Shown piece after piece: positions 25,366 through 27,032 of a DNA stretch of 27,032 bases. Origin of the DNA: Rhodospirillaceae bacterium CCH5-H10 (GTDB lineage: Bacteria > Pseudomonadota > Alphaproteobacteria > Reyranellales > Reyranellaceae). The notes beneath the pieces were generated by a model, which was not told the DNA's origin, did no database searches, and saw nothing but the letters and a program-made list of their open reading frames with translations. The stretch covers positions 1 through 27,032 of the forward strand of contig LSKJ01000018.1 of the NCBI GenBank assembly GCA_001557035.1, written 5' to 3'. Each line of letters opens with the position of its first letter. Positions within the stretch are counted from its first letter, which is position 1. The translations under genes and the position numbers were made by a program.

Positions 25366-26963
25366 TGGTACAGTCGCTCGACCGCAGCCAGGGACGCGCC
25401 GGCAACGTTGCTTCAGGCACCGTCAACAATCACGGCACCTTCACGGGCAATCGCGCGCTCCAGATCGAGGAGCCGCTGATCTTCGAGATGGGCCAGGCCG
25501 GACGCTGCGGCGTCGACCTGCCCGAGCCGCCGAAGGTCAAGGAGCGTCTCAACGGCCTGCGCCGCAAGGGCACGATCGGCCTGCCGGGTCTCGCCGAGCC
25601 GCAGGTGGTGCAGCACTACACGCGCCTCAGCCAGAAGAACTACGCCATCGACATGGGCGTGTACCCGCTGGGCTCGTGCACCATGAAGCACAACCCCCGC
25701 ATCAACGAGAAGGTCGCGCGCCTGCCCGGCATCGGCGATCTTCATCCGCTGCAGCCCGTCTCGACCGTGCAGGGCGCGCTGGAGCTGATCGACGGTCTGG
25801 CGCATTGGCTCAAGACCCTGACCGGCATGCCGGCCGTGGCGATGTCGCCGGCCGCCGGCGCGCACGGCGAGATGTGCGGCATGATGGCGATCGCCGCGGC
25901 CCTCGAGGCCAAGGGCGAGCGCGCCAAGCGCCGGACCGTGCTGGCGCCCGAATCGGCGCACGGCACCAACCCCGCGACGGCGGCCGCGCTGGGCTTCGTC
26001 GTGAAGCCGATCCCGGCCAACGACCGCGGCCGTGTCGACCTCGCCGCGCTCAAGGCGGCGCTGGGTCCCGACGTGGCGGCGATCATGCTGACCAATCCCA
26101 ACACCTGCGGCCTGTTCGAGAGCGAGATCGTCGAGATCTCGAAGGCCGTGCACGAGGCGGGCGCCTACTTCTATTGCGACGGCGCCAACTTCAACGCCAT
26201 CGTCGGCCGCGTGCGGCCGGGCGATCTCGGCATCGACTGCATGCACATCAACCTGCACAAGACCTTCTCGACGCCGCATGGCGGCGGCGGTCCGGGTGCG
26301 GGTCCGGTGGTGCTGTCGGCGGCATTGGCGCCTTATGCGCCTTATCCGTGGATCGTGAAGGACGGCGACACGTGGCGTGTCGCCGAGGATGGAGCCAAGG
26401 TCGACGGCATGCCGCTTGGTCGGCTGAAGGCCTTCCATGGCCAGATGGGCATGTTCACGCGCGCGCTGGCCTACATCATGAGCCACGGCGCCGACGGTCT
26501 GAAGCAGGTTGCCGAGGACGCGGTGCTGAACGCCAACTACGTGATGGCCGCGCTCAAGGACGTGATGAGCCCGGCCTTCGAGGGACCGTGCATGCACGAG
26601 GCGCTGTTCGACGACAGTTTCCTCAAGGACACGGGCGTCAGCACGCTCGACTTCGCCAAGGCGATGATCGACGAGGGCTATCATCCGATGACCATGTACT
26701 TCCCGCTGGTGGTGCATGGCGCGATGCTGATCGAGCCGACCGAAAGCGTGGCCAAGGAAGATCTCGACCAGTTCATCGGCGCGCTGCGCTCGCTCACGGC
26801 GAAGGCCAAGACGGGGACCGCGGCCGAGGACTTCAAGGCCGCGCCGCTCTACGCGCCGCGTCGCCGTCTCGACGAGACGCTGGCCGCCCGCAAGCCGGTC
26901 CTGCGCTGGAAGCCGTCGAACAATCCGCCGGGCACCGACCCGATGAAGCAGGCGGCAGAGTAA
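25365..26963 (+). CDS. gcvPB: Glycine dehydrogenase (decarboxylating) subunit 2
   Basis: This is the C-terminal, PLP-binding half of the split P protein. The 532-aa product holds the Schiff-base Lys299 in HINLHKTFSTPHGGGGPG and conserved stretches GVYPLGSCTMKHNPRINE, ESAHGTNPATAA and NPNTCGLFE. It starts at the ATG that overlaps the gcvPA stop, with AAGGAGG inside the last codons of gcvPA. It is the last gene of the operon visible here. A GC-rich hairpin repeat follows 10 nt after the stop. Confidence 0.96.
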   Translation: MVQSLDRSQGRAGNVASGTVNNHGTFTGNRALQIEEPLIFEMGQAGRCGVDLPEPPKVKERLNGLRRKGTIGLPGLAEPQVVQHYTRLSQKNYAIDMGVYPLGSCTMKHNPRINEKVARLPGIGDLHPLQPVSTVQGALELIDGLAHWLKTLTGMPAVAMSPAAGAHGEMCGMMAIAAALEAKGERAKRRTVLAPESAHGTNPATAAALGFVVKPIPANDRGRVDLAALKAALGPDVAAIMLTNPNTCGLFESEIVEISKAVHEAGAYFYCDGANFNAIVGRVRPGDLGIDCMHINLHKTFSTPHGGGGPGAGPVVLSAALAPYAPYPWIVKDGDTWRVAEDGAKVDGMPLGRLKAFHGQMGMFTRALAYIMSHGADGLKQVAEDAVLNANYVMAALKDVMSPAFEGPCMHEALFDDSFLKDTGVSTLDFAKAMIDEGYHPMTMYFPLVVHGAMLIEPTESVAKEDLDQFIGALRSLTAKAKTGTAAEDFKAAPLYAPRRRLDETLAARKPVLRWKPSNNPPGTDPMKQAAE

Positions 26964-26973
26964 TCAAAGCTTT

Positions 26974-27020
26974 CCTCCCCCGTCACACGGGGGAGGTGCC
27001 CGAAGGGCGGAGGGGGAAGG
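26974..27020. repeat. GC-rich hairpin repeat, family C, after gcvPB
   Basis: A perfect 10-bp stem CCTCCCCCGT-CAC-ACGGGGGAGG (26974-26996) is followed by GTGCCCGAAGGGCGGAGGGGGAAGG. This resembles a dispersed repeat common near gene ends in alphaproteobacteria (from memory). It may help end the gcv transcript, but no T-tract follows, so I do not call a classical terminator. Confidence 0.6.
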
Positions 27021-27032
27021 CCGCAGGTCTGA

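Noticed and set aside
26974..26996. Classical Rho-independent terminator after gcvPB
   Set aside because: The 10-bp stem is strong but no T-tract follows, and the flanking sequence looks like a dispersed repeat.

Overview
The window is high-GC, gene-dense bacterial DNA. The following point to an alphaproteobacterium: the order thrS-infC-rpmI-rplT-pheS-pheT, an ispH-thrB-rnhA operon with a kinase-fold (APH-type) homoserine kinase, a split glycine decarboxylase (gcvPA/gcvPB), and dispersed palindromes of the GTCATCCTGAGCG...AGCGAAGGA type. A Rhodospirillales- or Reyranella-like genome is my guess from general likeness only. Almost everything is chromosomal housekeeping. I see no rRNA, tRNA, CRISPR array, prophage or intact insertion sequence.

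Layout. Positions 1-81 carry a 16-nt direct repeat that may be the edge of a mobile element. Positions 82-10647 (mostly minus strand) hold the translation block: thrS, infC, rpmI, rplT, pheS, pheT, then lepA. The block is split between infC and rpmI by two plus-strand genes, a FabG-like dehydrogenase and a secreted protein of unknown function. Each half has its own good sigma70-like promoter (10811-10839 and 6277-6305), and a strong intrinsic terminator lies between rplT and pheS. infC can only be read at full length from an AUA start codon. Positions 10842-15364 are a mixed stretch: GT4 glycosyltransferase, alpha/beta hydrolase, NAD(P)-binding epimerase-like protein, secreted TPR protein and a secreted unknown. 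Positions 15371-17716 (minus) are the ispH-thrB-rnhA operon.

Positions 17838-19956 (plus) are a tightly overlapping three-gene operon: a double CDGSH iron-sulfur protein, a small lipoprotein, and a cysteine-rich oxidoreductase of the CCG (HdrB/GlpC/GlcF-like) class. This is the least conventional gene set here and the best candidate for an undescribed redox system. A gamma-glutamylcyclotransferase-like gene follows. Next comes a small accessory patch on the minus strand: a 63-codon ORF with a strong ribosome binding site, a TetR regulator overlapping it, and an MNT/HEPN pair. A promoter with two perfect inverted repeats (21963-22007) precedes the patch.

Positions 22108-26963 (plus) are the glycine cleavage operon gcvT-gcvH-gcvPA-gcvPB behind a tandem glycine riboswitch. 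Eight bases of the second aptamer are exactly complementary to the gcvT Shine-Dalgarno region, and gcvT starts at TTG, so translational control by glycine is a concrete hypothesis. A 110-nt palindromic repeat sits inside this operon, between gcvH and gcvPA.

Three dispersed repeats of one family (1914-2002, 12802-12887, 19976-20061), one of a second family (23885-23994) and one of a third (26974-27020) fill most of the larger gaps.
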